From positions 1-56,957 of the forward strand of contig JAPOVI010000277.1 in the NCBI GenBank assembly GCA_026708265.1: a stretch of 56,957 nt of DNA, written 5' to 3'. The DNA is from Acidobacteriota bacterium. GTDB taxonomy: Bacteria > Acidobacteriota > Vicinamibacteria > Vicinamibacterales > UBA8438. Position 1 is the stretch's first letter. The number at the start of each line of letters is the position of its first letter. A model generated the notes under the pieces. That model made no database searches, had not been told where the DNA came from, and saw only the letters and a program-made list of their open reading frames with translations. The position numbers and the translations under genes are program-made. Shown piece after piece: positions 1-9,151 of this stretch.

Positions 1-2
1 CC

Positions 3-962
<960 letters not shown>

Positions 963-998
963 CCCCGCGGCCCTTCGAGGCGGACCGCGGAAGAACGC

Positions 999-1031
999 GA
1001 CCCCCGCTGCGCGTGCGTCGCAACGGGGGTC
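999..1031. terminator. Hairpin between convergent parE and the secreted-protein gene
   Basis: GACCCCCG (999-1006) pairs with CGGGGGTC (1024-1031). After one mismatch the stem continues four more pairs inward. It lies 37 bases past the parE stop and just before the end of the convergent minus-strand gene, so it could serve both. There is no clear U-tract. Confidence 0.5.
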
Positions 1032-1040
1032 GGAAGATCC

Positions 1041-1973
1041 TTATTCGACGACGAAGGTCACGTCCTTGTGCGCCATCAGCCCGCCGTCGTGGGCGAGGCA
1101 GCGCAGGATGTACATGCCCGGCTCGCTGAACCGCGCCTGCACCACCCACTTGCCCATCGGGGGCGCCTCGGGCGTCTTCCATCCGGGAGAGAACGGCGAA
1201 TCGGCGTTGTTCCGCGTGTCCTCCCACGCCTTGTACTGCGGCGGATTGAAGCGCACCTCACCCGGACCGCTGCGGTAGACGAACCACGACAGGCGGAGCC
1301 CGGTGGCCGCGTTCGGCGTCACGTTCACCGGAGGCTTCGTCGGGTCGAAACGCCGCATCGCGCGCGGCCGCGGCAGCTCGTCATCGCTGGCATAGGCGGC
1401 CAGGGTCACCCACTTCCCCGCCTCGACCTTGCGCTTCGTCTCGCCGACGAGCAGGAGGTCCGGCGGCTGGTTCTTGTAGATGTCGCCGGACGCGCCTCCG
1501 CCGTTGTTCGCCATCAGCACGCTGTTGTCGATGAAGTAGTCGGGATGCAGCGTCGCGTAGGCCCGCTTCGTCTCGCCGTTGGGGCTCGTCAGCGTCCAGA
1601 CCACCTCGTCGTCGCCGAAGTCGGCGGGCACGTGCACCTTGAACAGGAACCGGTTGCGGCGCGGCAGGAAACGCGTCGGCTGGCCCAGATCCGGTCCGCC
1701 CGGGTCGAGCCGGTTGTTCGGACCGGGCGGGATGTCGATCTCCTCTTCCCAGTTCCGATTGAAGTAGCCGAAGACCAGGTTGAAGGATCCGTCGGGGTTC
1801 GGCTCCCATCCTTCGTATGCGGGCACCACCTCCTGGCCTGTTGCGAACGACTCCCGCATCTTGCGGGGCTCCTGGGCGCCGCTCTCCTGAACGGTCCCGA
1901 CGACGACCGCCGACGCGACGAGCAACGCGCAGCCCAGCCGCGACGTCAGCCAGCGAGTGCGCGGTTCGTTCAT
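1041..1973 (-). CDS. Secreted protein of unknown function with C-terminal Ig-like segment
   Basis: A 310-aa protein I cannot name. Residues 1-33 form a signal peptide (Arg-rich start, hydrophobic CALLVASAVVVGTV, cleavage near SGAQ-EP), so it should act in the periplasm or outside. The mature part is rich in Pro, Asn and aromatic residues and predicted beta; the last 40 residues (KWVVQARFSEPGMYILRC, then HKDVTFVVE) look like the closing strands of an immunoglobulin-like or cupredoxin-like sandwich. No catalytic motif is evident. The start is supported by a strong ribosome site, GGAGGG about 6 bases before the ATG. It follows the cytochrome/monooxygenase-like gene on the same strand, separated by a strong hairpin, so the two may share a process but probably not one full-length transcript. 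Confidence 0.7.
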   Translation of the reverse strand: MNEPRTRWLTSRLGCALLVASAVVVGTVQESGAQEPRKMRESFATGQEVVPAYEGWEPNPDGSFNLVFGYFNRNWEEEIDIPPGPNNRLDPGGPDLGQPTRFLPRRNRFLFKVHVPADFGDDEVVWTLTSPNGETKRAYATLHPDYFIDNSVLMANNGGGASGDIYKNQPPDLLLVGETKRKVEAGKWVTLAAYASDDELPRPRAMRRFDPTKPPVNVTPNAATGLRLSWFVYRSGPGEVRFNPPQYKAWEDTRNNADSPFSPGWKTPEAPPMGKWVVQARFSEPGMYILRCLAHDGGLMAHKDVTFVVE

Positions 1974-1999
1974 GGCCGACCCTCCATCGTGTGACGACG

Positions 2000-2039
2000 G
2001 GGGGACGGGGCCGCGGCCCGAGCCGCGGCCCCGTCCCCC
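2000..2039. terminator. Perfect 18-bp GC hairpin
   Basis: GGGGGACGGGGCCGCGGC (2000-2017) pairs base for base with its complement at 2022-2039 around a CCGA loop. It lies between two minus-strand genes, downstream of the cytochrome/monooxygenase-like gene, and fits a terminator or mRNA-stabilising hairpin; no T-tract follows. Confidence 0.55.
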
Positions 2040-2082
2040 TCGGGATTCTCGGAACGCCGGAACGCCTGGCCGGTTGCGCGGG

Positions 2083-3612
2083 CTACTGGCCGGCGCCCGC
2101 CGCGTCAGCCGCCTCGGCCGCCGCAGCCTCGCGTTCCGCCTCGGCCGCCGCCGCAGCCTCCTCGGCCGCCGCCTCCTCGTTGAGCGGGTCGTCGACGCCG
2201 CAGAGCGGACAGCCGATGACGCGCTCGCCCGGCGTCAGATCGAGTACCCGTTCCCGCTCTGCGAGGGCCGCCTTGAACTCGTCATCATCGAGATAGCTGC
2301 CCTGCATGATGTTGATGAACATCTGATCGACCGACCGGTTGCCGCCGCCGGACCAGTTCCGCGGATCGGGAACGTTGGGGTTCGACGCCGAGTTGTTGAA
2401 CCAGCCGGTGATGTGGAGGATGGTGCCCTTCGGAAGCAAGGGCATCGCGTGGTCCTCGTAGGTGTAGACGCGGACCCAGCTGTGGTCGTAGCCCGAGCAG
2501 TTGAGCGTCTCGATCGTCGTGCCGTAGATCGCCTCCAGGCACATCCGCACGCCGGGCGCGTGCATGTGCGGCTCGAAGACCGCGATTCGCGCATGGTCCG
2601 GCAGCACGAAGTACGACTCCATCGTCTGGTTCGGATGCTCCGCCTCGACGTCGAGGTCGACGCCGTTACCGAAGGCGATCAGCCTCTGGTCCACCTCCGG
2701 CTCGTAGTCCCGGGGGTGGAACTTGAAGCCGATGTCGAGGTGGGCCCGGGTCTCGGCGCCGTTCGCGTGGAGGTGCAGCGAGGGGAACGTGATCTTCGAG
2801 TTGGCGACCATCTCCTTGCCGGCCTTGGGATCGAAGACGTCGGCGTTCCGCCCCACCTCGTGGACCGGCCAGCTCGAGAGCCCGGCGGCCGCCAGCGGGT
2901 CCTCCTCGTCGAAGTCGGGACCGACGACGCGGATGACCGCATGGTGGAAGACGAAGCGCCCGCCCACCGTCTGCCGGCCCTCTCCGACGCGCGACTCGGT
3001 GATCTCCTTGAACTCGATCGCGGAGACGTAGCGGTCTTCCGGCAGCCCCGTCTCGACGTCCGCGACAGCGCCCCACCAGTCGGGCGCATCCGCCTTCACC
3101 TCCACGCTCGGAGACGACACGATGAGGTCGGGCTGGCCGATCTCCCACTCGTCGACGTCGATGAACGCGACCGGCGGCGGCATGTCGGCCGGGTTGCCGA
3201 GCGGCGCCCCGTTGTCGGCCCAGGCGGCGATCTTGGCGATTTCCTCCTCGGTCAGCGACGGGTCGTTCTTGAAGGCCTGGATACCGATGTCCTTCTCGAT
3301 GTACCAGGGCGGCATCACGCCCATCTTGTCCCGCAGACCGGTGCGGTACTTCATCGCCCGCGCCCAGGGACGCACCTCTTCATAGTCGATCAGCGACATC
3401 GGCGCCAGAGCGTCGGGCTGGTGGCACTTCTGGCAGCTCCGCTGCAGGATCGGCGCGATGTCCTTCGTGAAGGTCACCTCCTCGGCGACCCTGTCGGACT
3501 CGAGTACCTGCCCCGCCGCGGGCAGTGCCGCCATGACCGCGACAGCCGCCGCGAGGGCCAGGACCGCCCGCGCCGCCGTCGACCGCCGCCGATCGTGCTG
3601 CGTCGTTGTCAT
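2083..3612 (-). CDS. Secreted cytochrome c / copper type II monooxygenase-like protein
   Basis: A 509-aa exported protein that joins a haem domain to a fold like peptidylglycine/dopamine monooxygenases. Residues 1-34 are a signal peptide. CQKCH (60-64) is a CXXCH haem site, with a likely axial Met in GVMPPW (about 100). Candidate copper ligands then appear in family order: HH at 223-224 (FHHAV), H280/H282 (LHLHANG), H349/H351 (HMHAPG) and M431 (SVDQMF). This suggests an electron-delivering haem domain fused to a dicopper oxygenase-like module; the substrate is unknown. The C-terminus is a low-complexity Ala/Glu tail (about 479-509), and a CPLC pair lies at 468-471. I chose ATG 3612 over 3648 because GAGAGGG lies about 5 bases upstream and the signal peptide then starts normally. 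Confidence 0.72.
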   Translation of the reverse strand: MTTTQHDRRRSTAARAVLALAAAVAVMAALPAAGQVLESDRVAEEVTFTKDIAPILQRSCQKCHQPDALAPMSLIDYEEVRPWARAMKYRTGLRDKMGVMPPWYIEKDIGIQAFKNDPSLTEEEIAKIAAWADNGAPLGNPADMPPPVAFIDVDEWEIGQPDLIVSSPSVEVKADAPDWWGAVADVETGLPEDRYVSAIEFKEITESRVGEGRQTVGGRFVFHHAVIRVVGPDFDEEDPLAAAGLSSWPVHEVGRNADVFDPKAGKEMVANSKITFPSLHLHANGAETRAHLDIGFKFHPRDYEPEVDQRLIAFGNGVDLDVEAEHPNQTMESYFVLPDHARIAVFEPHMHAPGVRMCLEAIYGTTIETLNCSGYDHSWVRVYTYEDHAMPLLPKGTILHITGWFNNSASNPNVPDPRNWSGGGNRSVDQMFINIMQGSYLDDDEFKAALAERERVLDLTPGERVIGCPLCGVDDPLNEEAAAEEAAAAAEAEREAAAAEAADAAGAGQ

Positions 3613-3700
3613 GTCATCCCTCTCGCTGCTCCCGGGACTACCGAACACAGGCGTACCCGTGGAATCCTAGCAGGTGCGCGGCCGGACCTCAATGGCTTTC

Positions 3701-3901
3701 TCACGCCGCGCCGGGTCCCCGCAGCACGCGCGCCGGGAACCGCACGACGGCCCCGACCAGCTCCAGCACGCCTCCCACGGCGATGCCGAGGACCCGGAAC
3801 GGAAGCAGCAACAGCCAGACGACGGGATACAGGACGATGGCCAGCAGGGCGAGCGGCCAGCACAGGACGAGCAGGATGCACCAGAGCAGGAATTTGGTCA
3901 T
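3701..3901 (-). CDS. Small hydrophobic membrane protein
   Basis: A 66-aa protein, almost entirely hydrophobic, with about two membrane segments (residues 4-35 and 38-54) and a basic end (RFPARVLRGPG). GAGG lies about 4 bases before the ATG at 3901. It has no recognisable domain and stands alone on the minus strand, diverging from the nucleotidyltransferase/HEPN genes. Function unknown; a real gene is likely from the start signal and clean membrane pattern. Confidence 0.5.
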   Translation of the reverse strand: MTKFLLWCILLVLCWPLALLAIVLYPVVWLLLLPFRVLGIAVGGVLELVGAVVRFPARVLRGPGAA

Positions 3902-3993
3902 CAGGTCCTCGATGGCTCGCCGAGACGTCAGGCCTCTCGAGCTCGTGTATTGCCAATCTTGACGCCACCTGCAGGCCTCGACAACTCGACAAG

Positions 3994-4521
3994 ATGCAAG
4001 GCTGGTCGGATTATGATGGCGGCGTGCACGCGCTCTACGACGCGCTGCTGAACGACACCGTCCGCGCCTGCCGGGGGCACTACGGCAGCCGCCTGCTCTC
4101 CCTGGCCGTCTACGGGTCGGTCGGCCGCGAGACCCCGCGGCCCGACTCGGACGTCGACCTGCTGCTCGTGGCGACCGACCTGCCGGACGGCCCGACTGCC
4201 CGCAACGAAGAGTTCGCGCCCGTCCGGACTGCGCTGGCGCCGCGGTTCACCGCTGCCCGCCGGGCAGGACTCCATCCGGAGCTGTCGCCCGTCTTCAAGA
4301 CGCGCGCCGAGCTCGCCAGGGGAACGCCGCTGCTGCTCGACATGACCGAGGATGCGCGAATCCTCCACGACCCGGACGGGTGCCTCGCCCACGCGCTCGA
4401 GCGTGTCCGTCGCCGTCTCCGCGAGTTGGGCTCCCGGCGTGTCTGGCGAGGCGACTACTGGTACTGGGACCTCAAGCCGGACTACCGGCCGGGGGAGACC
4501 TTCGAGCTGTTCGGACCATGA
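3994..4521 (+). CDS. Nucleotidyltransferase (MNT) domain protein, likely antitoxin partner of HEPN
   Basis: A 175-aa protein with the minimal nucleotidyltransferase signature GS-x10-DxD (GSVGRETPRPDSDVDLLL, about residues 40-57), which binds metal and NTP. In family pairs of this type the MNT protein can neutralise the HEPN partner by transferring AMP or nucleotides. Its stop overlaps the HEPN start (ATGA at 4518-4521), so the two are translationally coupled. The start is uncertain: ATG 3994 lacks a good ribosome site and GTG 4024 (10 codons later) is an alternative. The C-terminal part ends with an aromatic-rich segment (DYWYWDLKPDYRPGE). It could instead be a kanamycin-nucleotidyltransferase-like enzyme, but the neighbour favours MNT/HEPN. 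Confidence 0.78.
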   Translation: MQGWSDYDGGVHALYDALLNDTVRACRGHYGSRLLSLAVYGSVGRETPRPDSDVDLLLVATDLPDGPTARNEEFAPVRTALAPRFTAARRAGLHPELSPVFKTRAELARGTPLLLDMTEDARILHDPDGCLAHALERVRRRLRELGSRRVWRGDYWYWDLKPDYRPGETFELFGP

Positions 4522-4928
4522 CGAACGGCGCCCTTGCAGCCAGCTATCTGGCCAAGGCCACGATGCGCCTCACCACGCTCCCGGTCCTCTTCCAGCAAGA
4601 CGGGTACTCCGACGTGGTCCGGGAAGCGCAGGAAGTCGTCGAGCTGGCCCTCAAGGGTATGCTGCGCCAGGCCGGCGTCGAGACCCCGCGCTGGCACGAC
4701 GTCGGAGGCGTGCTGCAGGAGCACCGCGGGCGGTTCCCGAACGTCCCGGCGCAACGAATCGAACAGCTCGCGGCCGTTTCTGCCTGGCTGCGGGAGAACC
4801 GCGAGCTCTCGTTCTACGGTGACGACGGCTTCATACCGACGGAACGCTACTCGCGTGAGGATGCGGAACGCGCGATGGCCGGCGCCCGGCTGGCGGTTGC
4901 GGTGGCCGGGACGGTGATCCGCACCTGA
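4518..4928 (+). CDS. HEPN domain protein, putative toxin or substrate-binding partner of MNT
   Basis: A 136-aa all-helical HEPN protein. It shows family features: SYLAKATMRL at the start, VVREAQEVVELALKGMLRQ as the central helix, PRWHDVGGVL as the conserved His-Asp turn, and YSREDAERAMAGAR as the last helix. Many HEPN proteins are ribonucleases with an Arg-x4-6-His motif; I do not find that spacing here, so RNase activity is not assured and it may be a nucleotide-binding partner. It is encoded directly behind the MNT gene with a 4-base overlap. Confidence 0.75.
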   Translation: MTNGALAASYLAKATMRLTTLPVLFQQDGYSDVVREAQEVVELALKGMLRQAGVETPRWHDVGGVLQEHRGRFPNVPAQRIEQLAAVSAWLRENRELSFYGDDGFIPTERYSREDAERAMAGARLAVAVAGTVIRT

Positions 4929-4949
4929 CGCCGCGCGGAGGAGATGGAC

Positions 4950-5264
4950 GTGTCAGACGGAGCCCCGAAGAGCGCCTTCGAGCTGGCGATGGAGAAGCTC
5001 AAACGGCAGGACGAAGCCGCCGGCGTGGAGGCCGTGGCGCTCTCCGACGAGCAGGTGGCGGCCATCGCCGAGGCCCGGAGCACCTACGCCGCGCAAATCG
5101 CCGAAAGCGAGATCCTGCTCAACTCGGCTCTCGCCACGACCTTCGAGCCCGAGGCGCGCGCGGAGCTCCAGGCCAACCACCGCCGGGACCTAGCCCGTTA
5201 CGCGGCTGACCGCGATCGGAAAATCGCGCGCATCCGCGGCGGCGAAGCCGAGGACCGCGGCTGA
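4950..5264 (+). CDS. Small charged coiled-coil protein, unknown function
   Basis: A 104-aa hydrophilic helical protein (LSDEQVAAIAEARSTYAAQI and following heptad-like sequence to about residue 95), cytoplasmic by appearance. The GTG at 4950 is a better start than the ATG at 4944: GGAGGAG (4937-4943) directly abuts the ATG but lies 6 bases before the GTG. It begins 21 bases after the HEPN stop and may be in the same transcript. No family that I can name; Arg-rich end. Confidence 0.55.
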   Translation: MSDGAPKSAFELAMEKLKRQDEAAGVEAVALSDEQVAAIAEARSTYAAQIAESEILLNSALATTFEPEARAELQANHRRDLARYAADRDRKIARIRGGEAEDRG

Positions 5265-5270
5265 CGCCGC

Positions 5271-5286
5271 GCGCCCTCACGGGCGC
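5271..5286. terminator. Short GC hairpin between convergent genes
   Basis: GCGCCC (5271-5276) pairs with GGGCGC (5281-5286) around TCAC, in the 29-base gap between the convergent small coiled-coil gene and htpG. The stem is short and there is no T-tract. Confidence 0.3.
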
Positions 5287-5293
5287 AGACGCC

Positions 5294-7231
5294 CTACCCG
5301 CCCGGCGTCCAGATGCGCGACTTCGGCTCGCCGGCCAGGGTCAGCATCAGGCTGTTCAAGCGCTTGACGAACCCCGCCGGGTCGTCGAGCCGTCCGCCTT
5401 CGGCGAGCATCGCCTGGTCGAAGAGGATGTGGCTCCAGTCGGCGAACTGCGCGTCGTCGGTTTCGGCGTGGAGGCGGGTCACGATCGGGTGGTCGGGGTT
5501 GATCTCCAGGATCAGCGGCAGGCTGGGCACGTCCTGCCCCGCCGCACGGAGAAGCCGCCCCAGGTTGGCGCTCATCCCGTCCTGGTCCGTCACCAGGCAC
5601 GCCGGCGACTCGGTGAGCCGGTCCGACACGCGCACCTCCTTCGCCTTCTCGCCGAGCACCTTCCGCATCCGCTCGACGACCGGCTGGTAGTCGTCCACGG
5701 ACGCGTGCCGGGTGCCTTCCTCGTCCCCGGCCAGCGCCCCGAGGTCGAGGTCGCCCTGCGCAACCGACTGCAGCGGCTTGCCCTCGAAGGATCCGAGGTG
5801 GGTCACGACCCATTCGTCGACCCGGTCGTGCAGCAGCAGCACCTCGATGCCCTTCTTGCGGAAGACCTCCAGGTGCGGGCTGTTCCGCGCCGCCGAGAAG
5901 CTCTCCGCGGTGACGTAGTAGATCTTCTGCTGCCCCTCCCTGGCGCGGGCGAGGTAGTCGGCGAGCGACACCGTCTGATCGGATCGGTCCGTATGGGTCG
6001 ACGCGAACCGGAGGAGCTTCGCGATGCGCTCCTGGTTGCCCGGGTCCTGTCCGACTCCCTCCTTCAAGACGCGCCCGAACTCGCGCCAGAAGTCGGCGTA
6101 GCGGTCCGGCCGGTCCGTGGCCGCTTCCTCGAGCAGCCCGAGCACCCGCTTGACGCCCGCGGCGCGGATCGCCTCGACGTCCCGGGAGTCCTGCAGGATC
6201 TCGCGCGACAAGTTCAGCGGCAGGTCGTTCGAATCGATGATCCCCCGGACGAAGCGGAGCCACGGCGGCATCAACTCCGTCGCGCCGTCCATGATGAACA
6301 CCCGCCGCACGTAGAGCTTGATGCCGTGGCGCTCTTCGCGGTCCCACAGATCGAACGGGGCGCGGCGCGGGACGAAGAGGAGGAGCGTGAACTCCTGCCG
6401 GCCTTCGACCCGCGCGTGCGTGTAGGCCAGGGGCGGCTCGAAGTCGTGCGCGACGTGCTTGTAGAACTCGTGGTACTGCGCTTCGCTGATGTCGGCCTTG
6501 GGCCGTGCCCACAGGGCGGAAGCCTGGTTCACCCGCTCGGTCGTGTCGACGGCCCCGGTATCCGCCTGCCGGCCGGCCACCTCCTCCTTCCGCATCCGGA
6601 TCGGAATCGTGATGTGGTCCGAGTACTTCCGGAGTATCGCTCGCAGCCGCGAGGCGTCGAGAAGCTCGTCCTCGCCGTCCCGGAGGTGCAGCGTCACCTC
6701 CGTCCCGCGCGCCTCGCGGACCGCCGGCTCGATCGTGTAGTCCCCCTGGCCTGCGCTCTCCCACCGGACCCCGTCCGCGGCCCCGAGGCCCGTCCGCCGC
6801 GTCGTCAGCTCGACCCGCTGCGCCACGATGAACGACGAGTAGAAGCCGACGCCGAACTGACCGATGAGCCGGGCGTCCGTTGCCCGGTCGCCGGTCAGCC
6901 GCTCTACGAACTCCCGCGTCCCCGACTTCGCGATGGTGCCGATGTTGTCGATCACCTCCTGGCGCGACATGCCGACGCCGTTGTCGCGAACGGTGATGGT
7001 GCGCGCGTCCGCATTCACCTCGACGTGGATCGCCAGGTCCGGTTCGTCCTCGAGCAGCGCCGGGTCCGTGAGCGCCTCGAACCGCAGCTTGTCGCACGCA
7101 TCCGAAGCGTTCGAGACGAGCTCCCGGAGGAAGATCTCCTTGTCGGAGTAGAGGGAGTGAATCATCAGATCGAGGAGTTGACGGGCCTCGGTCTGGAAGG
7201 TGTGCGTGGTGCGTTCCGACGTCTCCGACAT
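5294..7231 (-). CDS. htpG: Molecular chaperone HtpG (Hsp90)
   Basis: A complete 645-aa bacterial Hsp90, an ATP-driven dimeric chaperone in the cytoplasm. The GHKL ATPase motifs are all present: [18 protein letters not shown] (catalytic Glu and Mg-binding Asn, about residues 37-54), DNGVGMS (about 84-90) and [14 protein letters not shown] (about 123-136). The middle domain has the RVFIMD and LNLSREILQ segments. Length is close to the family norm (about 620-650). It diverges from rpsT; an AT-rich element at 7277-7282 reads TATACT on this strand and would give a leader of about 40 bases. Confidence 0.97.
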   Translation of the reverse strand: MSETSERTTHTFQTEARQLLDLMIHSLYSDKEIFLRELVSNASDACDKLRFEALTDPALLEDEPDLAIHVEVNADARTITVRDNGVGMSRQEVIDNIGTIAKSGTREFVERLTGDRATDARLIGQFGVGFYSSFIVAQRVELTTRRTGLGAADGVRWESAGQGDYTIEPAVREARGTEVTLHLRDGEDELLDASRLRAILRKYSDHITIPIRMRKEEVAGRQADTGAVDTTERVNQASALWARPKADISEAQYHEFYKHVAHDFEPPLAYTHARVEGRQEFTLLLFVPRRAPFDLWDREERHGIKLYVRRVFIMDGATELMPPWLRFVRGIIDSNDLPLNLSREILQDSRDVEAIRAAGVKRVLGLLEEAATDRPDRYADFWREFGRVLKEGVGQDPGNQERIAKLLRFASTHTDRSDQTVSLADYLARAREGQQKIYYVTAESFSAARNSPHLEVFRKKGIEVLLLHDRVDEWVVTHLGSFEGKPLQSVAQGDLDLGALAGDEEGTRHASVDDYQPVVERMRKVLGEKAKEVRVSDRLTESPACLVTDQDGMSANLGRLLRAAGQDVPSLPLILEINPDHPIVTRLHAETDDAQFADWSHILFDQAMLAEGGRLDDPAGFVKRLNSLMLTLAGEPKSRIWTPGG

Positions 7232-7254
7232 CCTGCCGCGCTCCTGCGAAGAGT

Positions 7255-7307
7255 TTGCCCCTAGCCTTCGGTTTTCAGTATAGTCAGCGTTCGATGGCCA
7301 ATCACAA
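7255..7307. promoter_or_regulatory. Overlapping divergent promoters for htpG and rpsT
   Basis: On the plus strand TTGCCC (7255-7260), an 18-base spacer and TATAGT (7279-7284) fit a sigma-70 promoter ending about 10 bases before the rpsT ATG, so rpsT mRNA would be leaderless or nearly so. On the minus strand the same AT-rich spot gives TATACT (7282-7277) for htpG, with a weak TTGTGA 19 bases upstream. The two -10 elements share bases, so the two polymerases could not bind together. Sequence inspection only. Confidence 0.4.
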
Positions 7308-7575
7308 GTCGGCGGTGAAGGCTCACCGTCGCAGCCTGGAGCGTCGCGACCGCAACCGCCAGTACCGCAGCCGCATGCGCCGGGCCCTCAGGTCGATGCG
7401 CGCGGCGATGGACGCCGTGGCGACCGAGGACGGCGGTGGCGCGACGGACGCCCTCCGCGAGCAGTTCCGCTCGACCGTCTCCCTGATCGACCGGCTCGCG
7501 GGCAAGGGAATCATTCACGTCAACACGGCGTCCCGCTACAAGGCGCGTCTGGACAAGCGCCTCGCCGGCATCTGA
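7294..7575 (+). CDS. rpsT: 30S ribosomal protein S20
   Basis: A 93-aa basic protein that binds 16S rRNA in the small subunit. It begins with the canonical [18 protein letters not shown] and ends with the conserved [18 protein letters not shown] 7294 is chosen because this is the family N-terminus; an upstream in-frame ATG at 7255 would add unrelated residues. No Shine-Dalgarno is visible before the ATG, in keeping with a possibly leaderless message. Confidence 0.96.
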   Translation: MANHKSAVKAHRRSLERRDRNRQYRSRMRRALRSMRAAMDAVATEDGGGATDALREQFRSTVSLIDRLAGKGIIHVNTASRYKARLDKRLAGI

Positions 7576-7591
7576 ATCCCACGGCGCGGCG

Positions 7592-8572
7592 TCAGAACCT
7601 GCTCCGCGGCCCGCGGCGTCTCGCGCCGCCCCGCGACCGCTCCGCGCCCACTCCGCAGAGTTCGGCAATCAGTCGCTCCATCAACAGGCGCGGCTCGCCC
7701 GCGGAGCGCTTGAGGTCGCCGTCAGTGCGGAACACGGCGTCTATCGCCGCGGGCACGCGAGCCGGGGGCAGCTTCGACCGCGCCACCCAGGCGAGCTTGC
7801 CGAGCAGCATCTGCGGCACCGCACCGGCTTCGAAGGCCAGCCCCACCTCGCGCAGCGCCACGTCCGCCGCGCCCCGCTCGATGGCACGCGTCACCGCCCA
7901 GTCGTCGTGGGCCACCGGCGGCCCGGCCACCGCCGCGACGTCGTCGACGGTCACCGCCGGCTGCCCGGCGGCATAGAGGAGGAGCCGGTCCACCTCGCGC
8001 CGCAGGCGGCCGATGTCGGGACCGACCATCGCCCCCAGGACGCGCGCGACCGCCGGATCGACCTGCTTGCCGCTCTCGCGCAGGCGCGCCAGGATCCAGC
8101 GTTGCGCGTCCGCCACGGTGCCGACCCCTTCGCATCGGACGACCGTCGCCCCCGCCAGGAGCCGCCGGCTCGCCCGGCGCTGCTCGTTGAGCCCGGCCGC
8201 GACCAGGACCAGCGTGGCGTGGGCGGCCGGGGCCTCGACGTAGGCCTCGAGTGCCGCGAGGTCCTCGGTCGCGGCGCGGCTTTCCCGCTTCGGTTGCAGC
8301 CAGCGCTCGGCGTGCAGGGCCACCACCAAGCGCCGGGGCGCCATCATCGGCAGGGTGCGCGCCGCGTCGAGGACCGCGGCAAGCGATACCTCGCCCCCGT
8401 GGAAGCGCTCGCAGTTGAAGACGCGCAAGCCGGCGTCGACGGTGCCCTCGAACTCGGCTGCGAGCGCGGTCTTCTCGTGCTCGTCGTCGCCGAGCAGAAC
8501 GCAGATCGGGACCGGCTCGCCGGACGCGAGACGCTCGCGGAGCGCGCCGGGAGTGAGCGTGCTGCGGCGCAA
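7592..8572 (-). CDS. holA: DNA polymerase III subunit delta
   Basis: A 326-aa clamp-loader delta subunit, which opens the beta clamp for loading. It shows the delta layout: an N-terminal degenerate ATPase-like domain starting VPICVLLGDDEHEKTALAAE, MMAPRRLVVALHAERWL (about 76-92) as in family members, the interdomain GPDIGRLRREVDRLLLYA, and a C-terminal helical collar (AIERGAADVALREVGLAFEA). The start appears to be TTG at 8572, 3 bases after the lptE stop; no ATG fits. It is the last gene of leuS-lptE-holA, an order common in many bacteria, and converges with rpsT. Confidence 0.9.
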   Translation of the reverse strand: MRRSTLTPGALRERLASGEPVPICVLLGDDEHEKTALAAEFEGTVDAGLRVFNCERFHGGEVSLAAVLDAARTLPMMAPRRLVVALHAERWLQPKRESRAATEDLAALEAYVEAPAAHATLVLVAAGLNEQRRASRRLLAGATVVRCEGVGTVADAQRWILARLRESGKQVDPAVARVLGAMVGPDIGRLRREVDRLLLYAAGQPAVTVDDVAAVAGPPVAHDDWAVTRAIERGAADVALREVGLAFEAGAVPQMLLGKLAWVARSKLPPARVPAAIDAVFRTDGDLKRSAGEPRLLMERLIAELCGVGAERSRGGARRRGPRSRF

Positions 8573-8575
8573 GCC

Positions 8576-9151
8576 CTAGAACGCCTCCAGGATGGAGCTG
8601 ACGACGGTCGTCGCGAAGTCGGTTGCCATGCGCTCGACCGCGTTGCTTCGCTGTCCGAAGAACGCCGAGGCGTTGGAGACGTCGCCGGCCCCCGAGGCGA
8701 CGTCGTACTCTTCGCTGAATACGAGGCTGGTGTTGCTCCAGATCACCTCGTTCGTGGTCAGGTCGACGAACTCGATCTCCGCGGTGAGGGTCAGCACGTA
8801 CCGGGAGGCCTGCTGCTCGGCACCGAAGCTCGCCGGCTGGATGGTGATGTTGTTGATGCTCCCCGACAGCCGCGCCTGAGCGCCGGACTCGTCCGTCTGC
8901 ACGCGGTAGGAGCCCCGCCCGATGAACGCGGTTCGGACCTCCTGCGTGAGCAGCCGCTCGACCTCGAAGACCGGCGTCCGGTTCTCGAACGTCGGAATGC
9001 CGATGGTCTCGATGTACTCGGGCAGGAACGAGCCGCGCCCCGCCAGCGTGTAGCCGCACGAGGTGCAACCCAGCGCGAGCAGCAGGACGACCGCCGCGCC
9101 CCGCGCCGCGCGAGCCCGCAGGCCGGTCCGCACCCTTGTCGCGTGTGGCAT
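8576..9151 (-). CDS. lptE: LPS-assembly lipoprotein LptE
   Basis: A 191-aa lipoprotein that plugs the LptD barrel in the outer membrane during lipopolysaccharide export. A signal peptide (hydrophobic AAVVLLLALG) leads into a Cys region with two candidates, C29 and C32; CGYTLAG at C32 matches the family start CGYxLxG. The body carries the typical beta strands with IGIPTFENRTP (about 50-60) and LLTQEVRTAFIGRG. Its ATG shares one base with the leuS stop (TGATG). Presence of LptE supports a lipopolysaccharide-bearing outer membrane. Confidence 0.88.
   Translation of the reverse strand: MPHATRVRTGLRARAARGAAVVLLLALGCTSCGYTLAGRGSFLPEYIETIGIPTFENRTPVFEVERLLTQEVRTAFIGRGSYRVQTDESGAQARLSGSINNITIQPASFGAEQQASRYVLTLTAEIEFVDLTTNEVIWSNTSLVFSEEYDVASGAGDVSNASAFFGQRSNAVERMATDFATTVVSSILEAF

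Noticed and set aside
1957..3990. Long plus-strand frame upstream of the nucleotidyltransferase
   Set aside because: It is antisense to the secreted cytochrome/monooxygenase gene; only the last part (from about 3994) is a real protein.
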